A DNA stretch of 64,000 nucleotides from Saccharopolyspora shandongensis (GTDB lineage: Bacteria; Actinomycetota; Actinomycetes; Mycobacteriales; Pseudonocardiaceae): contig NZ_FNOK01000024.1 of assembly GCF_900106995.1 (NCBI RefSeq), positions 1 through 64,000 on the forward strand, written 5' to 3'. A model generated the notes under the pieces. It did not search any database and was not told the DNA's origin. It saw only the letters and a program-made list of their open reading frames with translations. Below are positions 8,439 to 16,088 of this stretch, piece after piece (the first letter of the stretch is position 1; each line of letters begins with the position of its first letter). Made by a program: the position numbers and the translations under genes.

Positions 8439-9233
8439 TCAGGGCAGGATCGAATCGACGTAGCCACCGTCCACGCGCACCGCGCCGCCTGTCGTGGCCG
8501 ATGCGAGCGGTGAGGCCAGGTAGACGACCATGTTGGCGATCTCCTCGGGCTCGATGAGCCTCTGCAGGAGCGACTGCGGTCGGTTGGTGCGCATGAACTC
8601 GCGCTGCGCTTCCTCCCAGGGGAGGGCCCGGTCGACGAGCTGGTAGACGAAGTCCTCCACGCCGCCGGTGTGGGTCGGGCCGGCGATGACCGAGTTGACG
8701 GTGACCCCGGTGCCCGCGGCGGCCTTCGCGAATCCGCGGGAAGCGGCGAGCAACGCCGTCTTGCTCGTGCCGTAGTGGATCATCTCCTCGGGGATGACCA
8801 CGGCGGAGTCGCTGGCGATGTTGAGCACGCGTCCCCAGCCGCGTTCCATCATCGCAGGCAGCAGCAGGCGGGTCAGCCGCGCCGATGCGAGGACGTTGAC
8901 CTCGAAGTAGCGCCGCCAATCGTCATCGGTGATCTCGAGCGCCGGGATGGCGCCGAAGATTCCGAGGTTGTTGACCAGGATGTCGACGTCGCCCGCCAGG
9001 TCCACGACTCGGTTCGCACCGTCGTCGGTGGCGACATCGGCGACGGCCGGGCGCACGGCCGCGTCCGGGACCTCCTGCCGAATCTTGTCGACGGCGGCGG
9101 TGACGGTCTTCTCCGAACGGCCGTTGACGACGACATCGGCGCCCGCGCCGGCGAGGCCGCGTGCGATCGAGAAACCGATCCCCGCGGAGGAACCGGTGAC
9201 GAGTGCGGTCTTCTCGCTGAGATCGATGCGCAT
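8439..9233 (-). CDS. Short-chain dehydrogenase/reductase (SDR)
   Basis: 264 residues with all classical SDR marks: cofactor motif TGSSAGIGFSIARGLAGAG, the NNLG box, a catalytic Ser in NIASDSAVV, YGTSK (Tyr-x-x-x-Lys), and an end reading GGAVRVDGGYVDSILP. The basic NGRSEK after the second strand suggests NADP(H). GAGAGG lies 6 nt before the ATG. The substrate cannot be read from sequence. It is separated from the FAD oxidase upstream by 324 nt and so is probably expressed on its own. Confidence 0.9.
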   Translation of the reverse strand: MRIDLSEKTALVTGSSAGIGFSIARGLAGAGADVVVNGRSEKTVTAAVDKIRQEVPDAAVRPAVADVATDDGANRVVDLAGDVDILVNNLGIFGAIPALEITDDDWRRYFEVNVLASARLTRLLLPAMMERGWGRVLNIASDSAVVIPEEMIHYGTSKTALLAASRGFAKAAAGTGVTVNSVIAGPTHTGGVEDFVYQLVDRALPWEEAQREFMRTNRPQSLLQRLIEPEEIANMVVYLASPLASATTGGAVRVDGGYVDSILP

Positions 9234-9435
9234 TTTTCGCCTCTCTGGCCGGAAAAGTCGGCCGGTCGTCTCGTGGGGACGGTGATCGTGGCGCGTCGTG
9301 GAGGGGGCAAGCTGTTCGGGGATGCGGTACGAAGCGCCGGCATCAGCGCCCTCTGGCGCGGCGCCGGGACGTTCTTGGGATTCTCCCCCACGAGCCCCTC
9401 CGCCGCTGACGAACCTGGTGCTTCAGGACCCGGAT

Positions 9436-9495
9436 GTCCGCAGTTTCAATTGAAACTGCGGACCACCGGAACGTAGATCACTGAACGTAGGTCAC
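9436..9495. promoter_or_regulatory. 28-nt palindrome followed by 13-bp direct repeats
   Basis: In the 324-nt gap between the SDR and FAD oxidase genes, a perfect 28-nt palindrome (9436-9463, centre TTTCAATTGAAA) is followed by two direct copies of GAACGTAG(A/G)TCAC at 9469 and 9483, period 14 nt. The palindrome could end transcripts from the FAD oxidase operon; the direct repeats look more like a regulator site. The remaining 200 nt next to the SDR start show nothing recognisable. Confidence 0.5.
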
Positions 9496-9557
9496 CGTTG
9501 TACCGGTCTGCGCAGTGCCCCGGTGGCCGGACGCGCGCCTGGGCACTGCGGGTTTTG

Positions 9558-10724
9558 CTACTGCTGGCCGGCGAAGCGGGCCGGTTGGAGGGTGGGGAGG
9601 TCCGTTTGGCCGATGAGCCGCTGGGGGCGGAAGTCCGCGAGGATCTCCGCGGTGTTCCCGGTGAGGAGTTCCTGCGCGGCGAGACGCCCGAGAAGGGGGC
9701 CGAGCGTGACGCCGCTGTGCGTGCACAGGGTGTAGATCCTGCCCCGGTCACCGAGGAACCCGGCGACGGTCAGGCCGTCGGCGGGCATGGCGCGCTGGCC
9801 GATGCGCAGGGACTCCAAGCGGGCGCCTTCGGTGCCGTCGAGCAGGTCGTTGAGGCGGCTGCACAACTGTCCGGCGTGGTAGCCGTCGAGCGCCGGTGGG
9901 TTGGCCGGGTCGGCGTCGACGTCGAGGTCGAGGCCTTGCACGATCAGGCGACCGCCGCCGTCCGGGCGGACGTTGAGCCGCGGCGTGGTGAGGACGCGGT
10001 CCAGCCTCGTGGGCAGGGGGTTGGTGTAGCCGAGCATCCCGACGGTCGCGGATCCCGCGGCGTCGGGATCGGCCACGGGGACGCGGTGGCCCGCCGACGT
10101 GGTGAGCGCCTCGGTCCAGCGGCCGACCGCGAGGACGACGGCGTCGGCCTCGGCGACGCCGTCGGCCAGCTCGATCCGCACCCCGTCGTCGGTCTCGGAC
10201 AGGCCGGTCACCGTCTCGGGGCAGCGCAGGCGCGCGCCGTGGTCGCGTGCTTCTCCCCACAGCCGCGATACGAGCAGCGCCGGGAAGACGTGACCTTCGG
10301 TGGGGTAGTGGGCGATGTCCGCGACGTGGTCGGGGACGCGCAGGTCGGGCACGAGTTCGCGGGCCCGTTGCGGGGTGATCCATTCGACGGGGTAGCCGCG
10401 GTCGGCGAGTTCCGCGACCGAGGCGGCGAGCCGGTCCGCGCCGGTGGGGTCTTCGGCCCACTCGAGATTTCCGTTGCGCACCAGCCATGTCTGCGTGGTG
10501 TCGGAGGCGAGCGCGTCGTGTTCGGCGAGGCCGGCGACGTTGAGGTCGTGGTAGGAGCGCGGGTTCTTGCTGTGCGAGTTGGTCCAGGCGAACGACGTGC
10601 CCGACGTCCCGGCCAGCGCCGCGGACCGTTCGAACACGGTCACCTCGGCGCCCTGCAGAGTCAGCGATCGTGCGACGCTGGCGCCCAGCACGCCGAGGCC
10701 GACGACGGCGATCCTCTTACTCAT
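9558..10724 (-). CDS. FAD-dependent oxidoreductase (DAO family)
   Basis: 388 residues with IAVVGLGVLGASVARSLTLQGAEVTVFER as an ADP-binding fold (the third Gly of GxGxxG is present), the SAALAGTSGTSFAW FAD loop, VVLAVGRWTEAL in the middle, and GLTVAGFLGDRGRIYTLCTH at the C-terminal FAD site. It resembles D-amino-acid dehydrogenase/sarcosine-oxidase relatives. The start overlaps the symporter stop by 4 nt, so the two are translationally coupled. Last gene of a set regulated by the GntR protein (inference). Confidence 0.85.
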   Translation of the reverse strand: MSKRIAVVGLGVLGASVARSLTLQGAEVTVFERSAALAGTSGTSFAWTNSHSKNPRSYHDLNVAGLAEHDALASDTTQTWLVRNGNLEWAEDPTGADRLAASVAELADRGYPVEWITPQRARELVPDLRVPDHVADIAHYPTEGHVFPALLVSRLWGEARDHGARLRCPETVTGLSETDDGVRIELADGVAEADAVVLAVGRWTEALTTSAGHRVPVADPDAAGSATVGMLGYTNPLPTRLDRVLTTPRLNVRPDGGGRLIVQGLDLDVDADPANPPALDGYHAGQLCSRLNDLLDGTEGARLESLRIGQRAMPADGLTVAGFLGDRGRIYTLCTHSGVTLGPLLGRLAAQELLTGNTAEILADFRPQRLIGQTDLPTLQPARFAGQQ

Positions 10725-12172
10725 CGTTCCCTCACAATCTCACTTCGAACGGTCGACGCGGGTGCGTCGGCCCTCTTGCTGGACGTCGCGGCGGCCATCA
10801 GCAGTAGCACCACGGCCGAAGTGGCGATGCCGTACACCGCGTAGGGCACGGTGGTGTCCAGCACCTGCGCGACACCGCAACCGACGATGCCCGCCACCAT
10901 GCTCGCGATCGCGGTCGCCGGGGTGAGGTGGCGGCGGCGGTGCAGCACGTAGCCGAGGAAGATCGGCGCGGCCAGCGCCGCCGCAGAGTAGGCGTAGGTG
11001 GCCACGAGCCACGGCAGGGCTTGCGGGAACACGACCGCCAGCACGGCCGCGACGATCGACACCGCGATGGTCAGCAACCGCGACAGCGCGACGGTTCGGC
11101 GCTCGCTCGCCGCCTTGCCGGCGATGTTCTGGTAGACGTCGCGGGTCAGGTTGGCGGTGACCGACTGCAGGGCGGCGCCGCTGGTGGCGACGATCGTCGA
11201 GACGAGGAACGCCGCGAAGACGATGAGCATCCAGGACGGCAGCTGGGTGAGCAGCCAGCCGGCGGCGTCCTCCTGGGAGGCCAGGTTCGGGTTCATCGCG
11301 TGCACCGCGAGCCCGATGCAGCCGGCGTAGACGCCGCTGATGAGCATCGTCAGGCCCGAGAGCCCGAGGCCGCGACGCGCGTCGCTGATCCGCTTGGTCG
11401 CGAACACGCGCTGGTAGTAGAGCTGGTTGGTCTGCGTGCCCGGGATGATCGCGGCCGCCCACAGCCAGATCTGCTGCCAGCCCACGGCCGTGACGCCCTC
11501 GAAGCCCCACAGCCGCTGCGGCACGACCTGGGTGACGTGCGTCCAGCCGCCGGCCAGTTGGATGCCGTAGATCGCGACGACGAGCGCCATGGTGATCTTG
11601 AAGAGGCCGAACACGAAGTCGGCCCACGCCACCGAGGTCAGCCCGCCGGGCAGCACGAACGCCAGCGAAGCGACGGCGATGACCGCGACGAGCACGGGGA
11701 GCGGGATTCCGGTCAGCTGGCCGAAGAGCCGGGCGAAGGCGACGAACTGCGTCGCGATCCAGCCGAACGGGACCACGAGCGCGGCGACCGCGGCGATGGC
11801 GGTGAGCAGCCGGTTCTGGCCGAACAGGCGGGTGACGACGTCGGGCACGGTGGTGAACCGCTGCTCGCGCAGCCAGCGCGCGATCAGCATGAGCAGCAGG
11901 AAGCCGACCAGCACGCAGCCTTCGTAGATGAACACCGACCACCCGGAGCTGTAGCCGATCCCGACGTGGGCGATGAGCACGCCACCGCCCGAGGCGGCGG
12001 CGAACTGGGTGATGACGACGACGAACAGCGGCAGCGACTCGTTGGCCGCGAGCCAATCCTGGGACGTCTTCGCGCGGCGTCCGAAGTAGACGGACATGGC
12101 GGCGCCGGCGCCGATCACCAGCAGGCTGGTGAGGACGATCCCGGCCAGTTGTCCGGTCGAACCTGTGGGCAT
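10721..12172 (-). CDS. Sodium:solute symporter (SSS) family transporter
   Basis: 483 residues, 13 predicted membrane segments, periplasmic-out N terminus. Family features include SVYFGRRAKTSQDWLAANESLP after the first helix, the glycine-rich GGGVLIAHVGIGYSSGWS and ATSGAALQSVTANLTRDVYQ, close to the SSS sodium-site region. It imports an organic solute with Na+. Flanked by two FAD amine oxidases, its likely substrate is an N-methylated or secondary amino acid or similar amine. It lies 16 nt after the sarcosine-oxidase-like gene. Confidence 0.9.
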   Translation of the reverse strand: MPTGSTGQLAGIVLTSLLVIGAGAAMSVYFGRRAKTSQDWLAANESLPLFVVVITQFAAASGGGVLIAHVGIGYSSGWSVFIYEGCVLVGFLLLMLIARWLREQRFTTVPDVVTRLFGQNRLLTAIAAVAALVVPFGWIATQFVAFARLFGQLTGIPLPVLVAVIAVASLAFVLPGGLTSVAWADFVFGLFKITMALVVAIYGIQLAGGWTHVTQVVPQRLWGFEGVTAVGWQQIWLWAAAIIPGTQTNQLYYQRVFATKRISDARRGLGLSGLTMLISGVYAGCIGLAVHAMNPNLASQEDAAGWLLTQLPSWMLIVFAAFLVSTIVATSGAALQSVTANLTRDVYQNIAGKAASERRTVALSRLLTIAVSIVAAVLAVVFPQALPWLVATYAYSAAALAAPIFLGYVLHRRRHLTPATAIASMVAGIVGCGVAQVLDTTVPYAVYGIATSAVVLLLMAAATSSKRADAPASTVRSEIVRER

Positions 12173-12188
12173 GGTGTGCCTCCAGTGA

Positions 12189-13325
12189 TCACGCGTTGGT
12201 GAAGCGGCTGGGGTCGAGGTGGTCGATGTCGTGCGCGGTGCCGCCGGTCAGGACCAGGTCGGCGCCGATCTCGCCGAAGACCGGTGCGAGCTTGAAACCG
12301 TGGCCGGAGAAGCCGGTCATGACCGTGGCGTTGCGCAGGCCGGGCAGGGCGCCGAGCAGCGCGTGCTCGTCCGGGGTGAACCCCTCGGCGTAGGTGCCGA
12401 TCCGGATCGGGTGCGGCACGACGCCGGGCAGCAGCCGGGCCGCAGCGGCCGACGCCGCGCGGGTGAACTCGGGGGAAGCGTTGCGGGGCAAGGAATCCGG
12501 GTCGCCCAGCACCGGGAACCCGAGGTGGTGCGGCACGGTCTTGATGGATGCGCCGTCCAGCGACGGGAAGCAGGAGAACCCGGCTTCGCGGTGCCGGCGG
12601 ATGGTGATCGGCAACCGGTCCGGCAGGTGGGCGGCGTGGTCGCGGGCCGCCCACCAGCACGCGGTGATCAACCTGACCTCGACCGGAAGTCCTCGCAGCG
12701 GCTCCAGTCGCGACGCCCACGGGCCGGGGGCGAAGACGACGTGATCGGCGTCGAAGTCCTTGCCGTTGCTGGTGATTCGCCATCCACGTGCGGTCTTGGC
12801 GACCTTCCGGACGGGATGGTGGGGCAGCAGCGTCGCACCGGATGCCTCGGCGGCGTGCAGGGCCGCCTGCACCGCGAGCTCGGGGCGGAGGACGCCCGCG
12901 GCCGGATCGAACACCGCTACTTCGTCGTCGTCGACCGCGTGCTGGGGAAAGCGCTCCCGAGTCCGGTTCGCATCGAGGACCTCGTGGTCGAGCCCGTGCC
13001 CTTCGGCGCAGCGCCGGACGGCCTGGACGTCCGGGTGGTCGGCGCGACCGATCGTCAGCCCGCCGCACATCGTCAGCAGATCGGACCCGGTCGTGCGTTC
13101 CAGGTCGCGCCACAGGCCGCTGGACCGCTGCAGCAGCGGAACGTAGCCCGGTCCTTCCTTGTAGATGGTCCGGAAAATCCGCGATTCACCGGCGGATGCG
13201 CCGCGGTCGTGCCCCGGCGAGTGGGCGTCGAAGGTCAGTACCTCGGCCCCTCGACGGGTGAGCTGCCAGGCGGTCATCGCACCGATCACGCCGGTGCCGA
13301 TGATCGCGATGCGCGAAGTTGCCAA
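12189..13325 (-). CDS. Sarcosine/N-methyl-amino-acid oxidase-like FAD enzyme (MSOX/SolA family)
   Basis: 378 residues matching monomeric sarcosine oxidase/N-methyltryptophan oxidase in length and order: IAIIGTGVIGAMTAWQLTRRG, then ASAGESRIFRTIYKEG, and the C-terminal GFSGHGFKLAPVFGEI. It would demethylate or oxidise a secondary amine with O2, giving H2O2. The family's covalent-FAD cysteine, normally just before T-x-D-E-H, is replaced: the segment reads GTYAEGFTPDEH. Flavin is therefore probably non-covalent (inference). Heads the operon with the symporter and second FAD oxidase; a GACCGGTC site lies about 75 nt upstream. Confidence 0.85.
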   Translation of the reverse strand: MATSRIAIIGTGVIGAMTAWQLTRRGAEVLTFDAHSPGHDRGASAGESRIFRTIYKEGPGYVPLLQRSSGLWRDLERTTGSDLLTMCGGLTIGRADHPDVQAVRRCAEGHGLDHEVLDANRTRERFPQHAVDDDEVAVFDPAAGVLRPELAVQAALHAAEASGATLLPHHPVRKVAKTARGWRITSNGKDFDADHVVFAPGPWASRLEPLRGLPVEVRLITACWWAARDHAAHLPDRLPITIRRHREAGFSCFPSLDGASIKTVPHHLGFPVLGDPDSLPRNASPEFTRAASAAAARLLPGVVPHPIRIGTYAEGFTPDEHALLGALPGLRNATVMTGFSGHGFKLAPVFGEIGADLVLTGGTAHDIDHLDPSRFTNA

Positions 13326-13400
13326 TGGTCACACTCCTTTGTGTCCCGATGACGATGTTCACGAGGGATGGGAGGTCCGTGAAAATGCGCACGGCGCATC

Positions 13401-13408
13401 GACCGGTC
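13401..13408. promoter_or_regulatory. Candidate GntR operator upstream of the sarcosine-oxidase-like gene
   Basis: GACCGGTC, the same 8-nt palindromic core found in front of gntR, sits 76 nt upstream of the minus-strand start. An 8-mer can recur by chance (another copy overlaps the SDR stop at 8433), so the case rests on its position. Confidence 0.4.
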
Positions 13409-13441
13409 CACTGGGGATCGGCGGCTGAGGGGGATTCCTCG

Positions 13442-14152
13442 TTACTGGGGAATTGTTTGTTCGAGGAAGTACTCGACGAGGTCGGGTCGCATGATCCACC
13501 ACGCCACTTCGGCGAGATCGCCGTCGGTCAGCCAGGTCATGCGCCGCAACCGGATCACGGCCTTGCCCTCGGGCAGCTGCAGCCGTTCCGCGGTCGCCTC
13601 GTCGAGGTTGATCGGGTCGATGTAGACGCGGGACTTCGCCGCGGGAACGCCGATGCGGGTGAAGTAGTCGTGCACGGTCAGGTGGACGAGGTCCTCGTCC
13701 TGCAGTCGTGGTGCCAGTGAGAACGGGATGACGGACAGCTCGACGGCGATCGGGTTGTCGTCGACGTCGAACTTCAGCCGTCGCAGCTGGTGCACCGGCA
13801 CGTCGTCGGCCACGCCGGGCAGTTCGACGTCGGCGTCCCCGGCCGGGAGCACCGTGATCGAGTCCACCGCGTGCCGCCCCGGGATCTCCGGGCCCTGCAG
13901 CACCGGGTTGGCGATGCGCAGCAGGTTCTCCTGCCGTGCACTCGATGCGACGAACGTTCCCCGGCGGCGGTGGCGCTCCACCAAGCCCGCCTGCGCCAGC
14001 TCGGTCAGCACTCGCTGCGCGGTCGCGCGGCCGATCGAGTGCTCCCGCTGGAGCTCGGACTCGGTCGGTAGCCGGCTTCCAGGCGGAAGCGCGCCGGAGC
14101 GGATCTGCCGCTCCAGCTCGTTGCGGATCCGCAAGTACGCCGGGACTGCCAT
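13442..14152 (-). CDS. GntR-family regulator, HutC subfamily (UTRA domain)
   Basis: 236 residues. The N-terminal winged helix (YLRIRNELERQIRSGALPPG, then LPTESELQREHSIGRATAQRVLTELAQAGLVERHRRRGTFVA) is followed by a UTRA ligand-binding domain ending VAWWIMRPDLVEYFLEQ. It is encoded upstream of, and on the same strand as, the oxidase-symporter-oxidase genes with a 116-nt gap that holds a GACCGGTC core. Likely a repressor relieved by the imported amine. Confidence 0.9.
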   Translation of the reverse strand: MAVPAYLRIRNELERQIRSGALPPGSRLPTESELQREHSIGRATAQRVLTELAQAGLVERHRRRGTFVASSARQENLLRIANPVLQGPEIPGRHAVDSITVLPAGDADVELPGVADDVPVHQLRRLKFDVDDNPIAVELSVIPFSLAPRLQDEDLVHLTVHDYFTRIGVPAAKSRVYIDPINLDEATAERLQLPEGKAVIRLRRMTWLTDGDLAEVAWWIMRPDLVEYFLEQTIPQ

Positions 14153-14177
14153 GGGACGAGAATCTAGCGGGCGACCA

Positions 14178-14191
14178 ATTGACCGGTCAAT
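14178..14191. promoter_or_regulatory. Candidate GntR autoregulatory operator
   Basis: A perfect 14-nt palindrome ATTGACCGGTCAAT lies 26 nt upstream of the gntR start. A second half site (CGGTCAATAC) follows about 14 nt away, at 14204. The core GACCGGTC matches the site upstream of the oxidase gene. Confidence 0.55.
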
Positions 14192-14262
14192 ACTGGATTT
14201 GCACGGTCAATACCGCCGCGGGTGCGGGTGCCCGATATGAGCTGCCTTACAGGCGCGCGGGG

Positions 14263-14293
14263 ATATTTGGATTTTGAGATTCCAGTTATCTAG
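14263..14293. promoter_or_regulatory. Candidate NsrR site upstream of nsrR
   Basis: An unusually AT-rich stretch with ATATTTGGAT followed by ATTCCAGTT. The same two blocks (ATATTGGAT and CCAGTT), closer together, occur just before hmp at 14797-14813, as expected if both promoters bind the same regulator. Confidence 0.35.
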
Positions 14294-14303
14294 GGTCGTG
14301 CTT

Positions 14304-14750
14304 GTGCGGCTGACCAAACGAACCGATCTCGCGCTGCGGATAGCGATGCGCCTCGCGGTCCTGGACGACGAAGTCGCGCCGACCACGCGCGAGGTCGCGG
14401 ACCAGGTCGCCGTTCCCTACAGCCATGCCGCGAAGGTCGTCACGCTGCTGCAGCGCCTCGGTGTCGTCGAGGCTCGCCGGGGTCGCGGCGGCGGGCTCGC
14501 TCTGACCCAGTCGGGGCGCACCGGATCTCTCGGCCGACTCGTCCGCGAGCTCGAAGGCGTGGGCGATGTGGTGGGCTGCGAGGACGATCCGCCCTGTCCG
14601 CTGCGGTCGGCATGCCGACTGCGCACGGCGCTGCGCAACGCTCAGGAAGCCTTCTTCGCCGCGCTCGACCCGATCACCATCGAGGACCTGGTGGCCGCCC
14701 CCACCGGACCGATCCTGCTGAGCCTGTCGTCGAGGCCGCCGGCGAGCTGA
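14304..14750 (+). CDS. nsrR: Rrf2-family iron-sulfur regulator, NsrR type (nitric oxide sensor)
   Basis: 148 residues. Winged helix in the first 70 (LTKRTDLALRIAMRLAVLDD, ADQVAVPYSHAAKVVTLLQRLG, ARRGRGGGLAL) is typical of NsrR. Three cysteines at about 92, 98 and 104 have the C-x5-C-x5-C spacing of NsrR cluster ligands. NsrR represses NO-detoxification genes until NO destroys its Fe-S cluster. hmp lies 75 nt downstream on the same strand. I take the GTG at 14304, which gives the standard N terminus, over an upstream ATG. Confidence 0.9.
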   Translation: MRLTKRTDLALRIAMRLAVLDDEVAPTTREVADQVAVPYSHAAKVVTLLQRLGVVEARRGRGGGLALTQSGRTGSLGRLVRELEGVGDVVGCEDDPPCPLRSACRLRTALRNAQEAFFAALDPITIEDLVAAPTGPILLSLSSRPPAS

Positions 14751-14796
14751 CTCCGGAAATCGCCACGCCTGGCGATCCGGTGCGGCCAAAAATACG

Positions 14797-14813
14797 AATA
14801 TTGGATACCAGTT
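14797..14813. promoter_or_regulatory. Candidate NsrR site upstream of hmp
   Basis: AATATTGGATACCAGTT, with the small inverted repeat TGG-ATA-CCA, ends about 12 nt before the hmp start. It shares blocks with the AT-rich stretch upstream of nsrR. Confidence 0.35.
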
Positions 14814-14825
14814 TGGAGTTGGCCG

Positions 14826-16010
14826 ATGTTGTCCGAGAAATCGATCGAAGCGGTGCGTGCCACCCTGCCGGCGGTGCGCAGCGCCATGGGCCAGATCGCG
14901 TCGGTGTTCTACGACAAGCTCTTCACCGCCCACCCCGAGTTGCTGCGCGACCTGTTCAACCGGGGCAACCAGGCGAGCGGCGAGCAGCAACAGGCCCTGG
15001 CGGGATCGATCGCGGCGTTCGCCTCGGCGCTCCTGGAAAATCCCGGTACTCCGCCCGAGACGATGCTGAGCCGCATCGCGCACAAGCACGCGTCCCTGGG
15101 GATCACGCCCGACCAGTACGCGATCGTGCACACCAACCTGTTCGCCGCCATCGCCGAGGTGTTGGGCGAGGCCGTCACGGACGAAGTCGCCGCGGCGTGG
15201 AACGAGGTCTACTGGTCGATGGCGGACGCGCTCATCGCGATCGAAACCCGCCTGTACGCCGAGGCGGGCACTCCCGACGGCGAGGTCTGGCGCGACTACT
15301 GCGTCGTGGGCCGCCTGCCCGGCAACGACGTCGTCACCTTCCTCGCCCGCCCGGTCGACGGCTCCCCGCCTCCCGCGTCGCGACCCGGCCAGTACGTGTC
15401 CGTGCAGGTCGAACTGCCGGACGGGGCGCGCCAGATCCGCCAGTACAGCCTTTCCGGCGCGCCCGCCGACGCGTTGCAGTTCACGGTGAAGAAGGTCGTC
15501 GGCCGACCGGACGGCGAGGTCTCCAACCACCTGCACGAGCGCGTCGCCGAAGGCGACGTCCTGCGGATCGGGGCGCCCTTCGGCGATGTCACGCTCGGCG
15601 ACGGCGACGGCCCGGTCCTGCTCGCCTCGGCCGGCATCGGCTGCACGCCGATGATCGGCATGCTCAACCACCTGGCGGGCACCGGCTCGCCGCGCCGGGT
15701 CATCGCCGTGCACGCCGACCGCGCCCAAGGCACCCACGCATTCCGCGCCGATCTCGAGCAACTCGTCGCGAAGCTGCCCAACGCCACCGCCCACGTCTGG
15801 TACGAGGACCCCGGAAGCCCTTGGCCCGCCGACCGCACGGGACTGGTCGACCTGACCGCGATCGGCATCCCGGAGGGCATCACGGCCTACCTGTGCGGTC
15901 CGCTGCCGTTCCTGCGCGCGGTCCGCACCCAGCTCCGCGAACTCGGCGTCCCGGCGACCGACATCCACTACGAGGTCTTCGGCCCCGACCTCTGGCTCGG
16001 CCAGGACTGA
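14826..16010 (+). CDS. hmp: Flavohaemoglobin, nitric oxide dioxygenase
   Basis: 394 residues, the normal Hmp length. The globin domain (1-137) has the proximal haem His about residue 88 in RIAHKHASLGI and Tyr about 98. The FAD domain (about 150-255) carries RPGQYVSVQ and RQYSLSG. The NAD(P)H domain has LASAGIGCTPMIGML and ends YLCGPLPFL...YEVFGPDLW. It converts NO plus O2 to nitrate in the cytoplasm. Encoded right after the NsrR-type sensor and beside two nitronate monooxygenases that can generate nitrite. Confidence 0.95.
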   Translation: MLSEKSIEAVRATLPAVRSAMGQIASVFYDKLFTAHPELLRDLFNRGNQASGEQQQALAGSIAAFASALLENPGTPPETMLSRIAHKHASLGITPDQYAIVHTNLFAAIAEVLGEAVTDEVAAAWNEVYWSMADALIAIETRLYAEAGTPDGEVWRDYCVVGRLPGNDVVTFLARPVDGSPPPASRPGQYVSVQVELPDGARQIRQYSLSGAPADALQFTVKKVVGRPDGEVSNHLHERVAEGDVLRIGAPFGDVTLGDGDGPVLLASAGIGCTPMIGMLNHLAGTGSPRRVIAVHADRAQGTHAFRADLEQLVAKLPNATAHVWYEDPGSPWPADRTGLVDLTAIGIPEGITAYLCGPLPFLRAVRTQLRELGVPATDIHYEVFGPDLWLGQD

Positions 16011-16088
16011 CGGGACCCGGACCGGACCGCCTGCATCGCTGAACCACGTCCCGACCACCAGGGGCTCGCGGGATGCGTCATTCGCATA

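Noticed and set aside
8433-8440. GACCGGTC at the SDR stop codon as a third GntR site
   Set aside because: Overlaps the end of an unrelated gene; consistent with chance occurrence of an 8-mer.
14286-16058. 590-codon minus frame opposite nsrR and hmp
   Set aside because: Mirror frame of clearly coding sequence; no domains.
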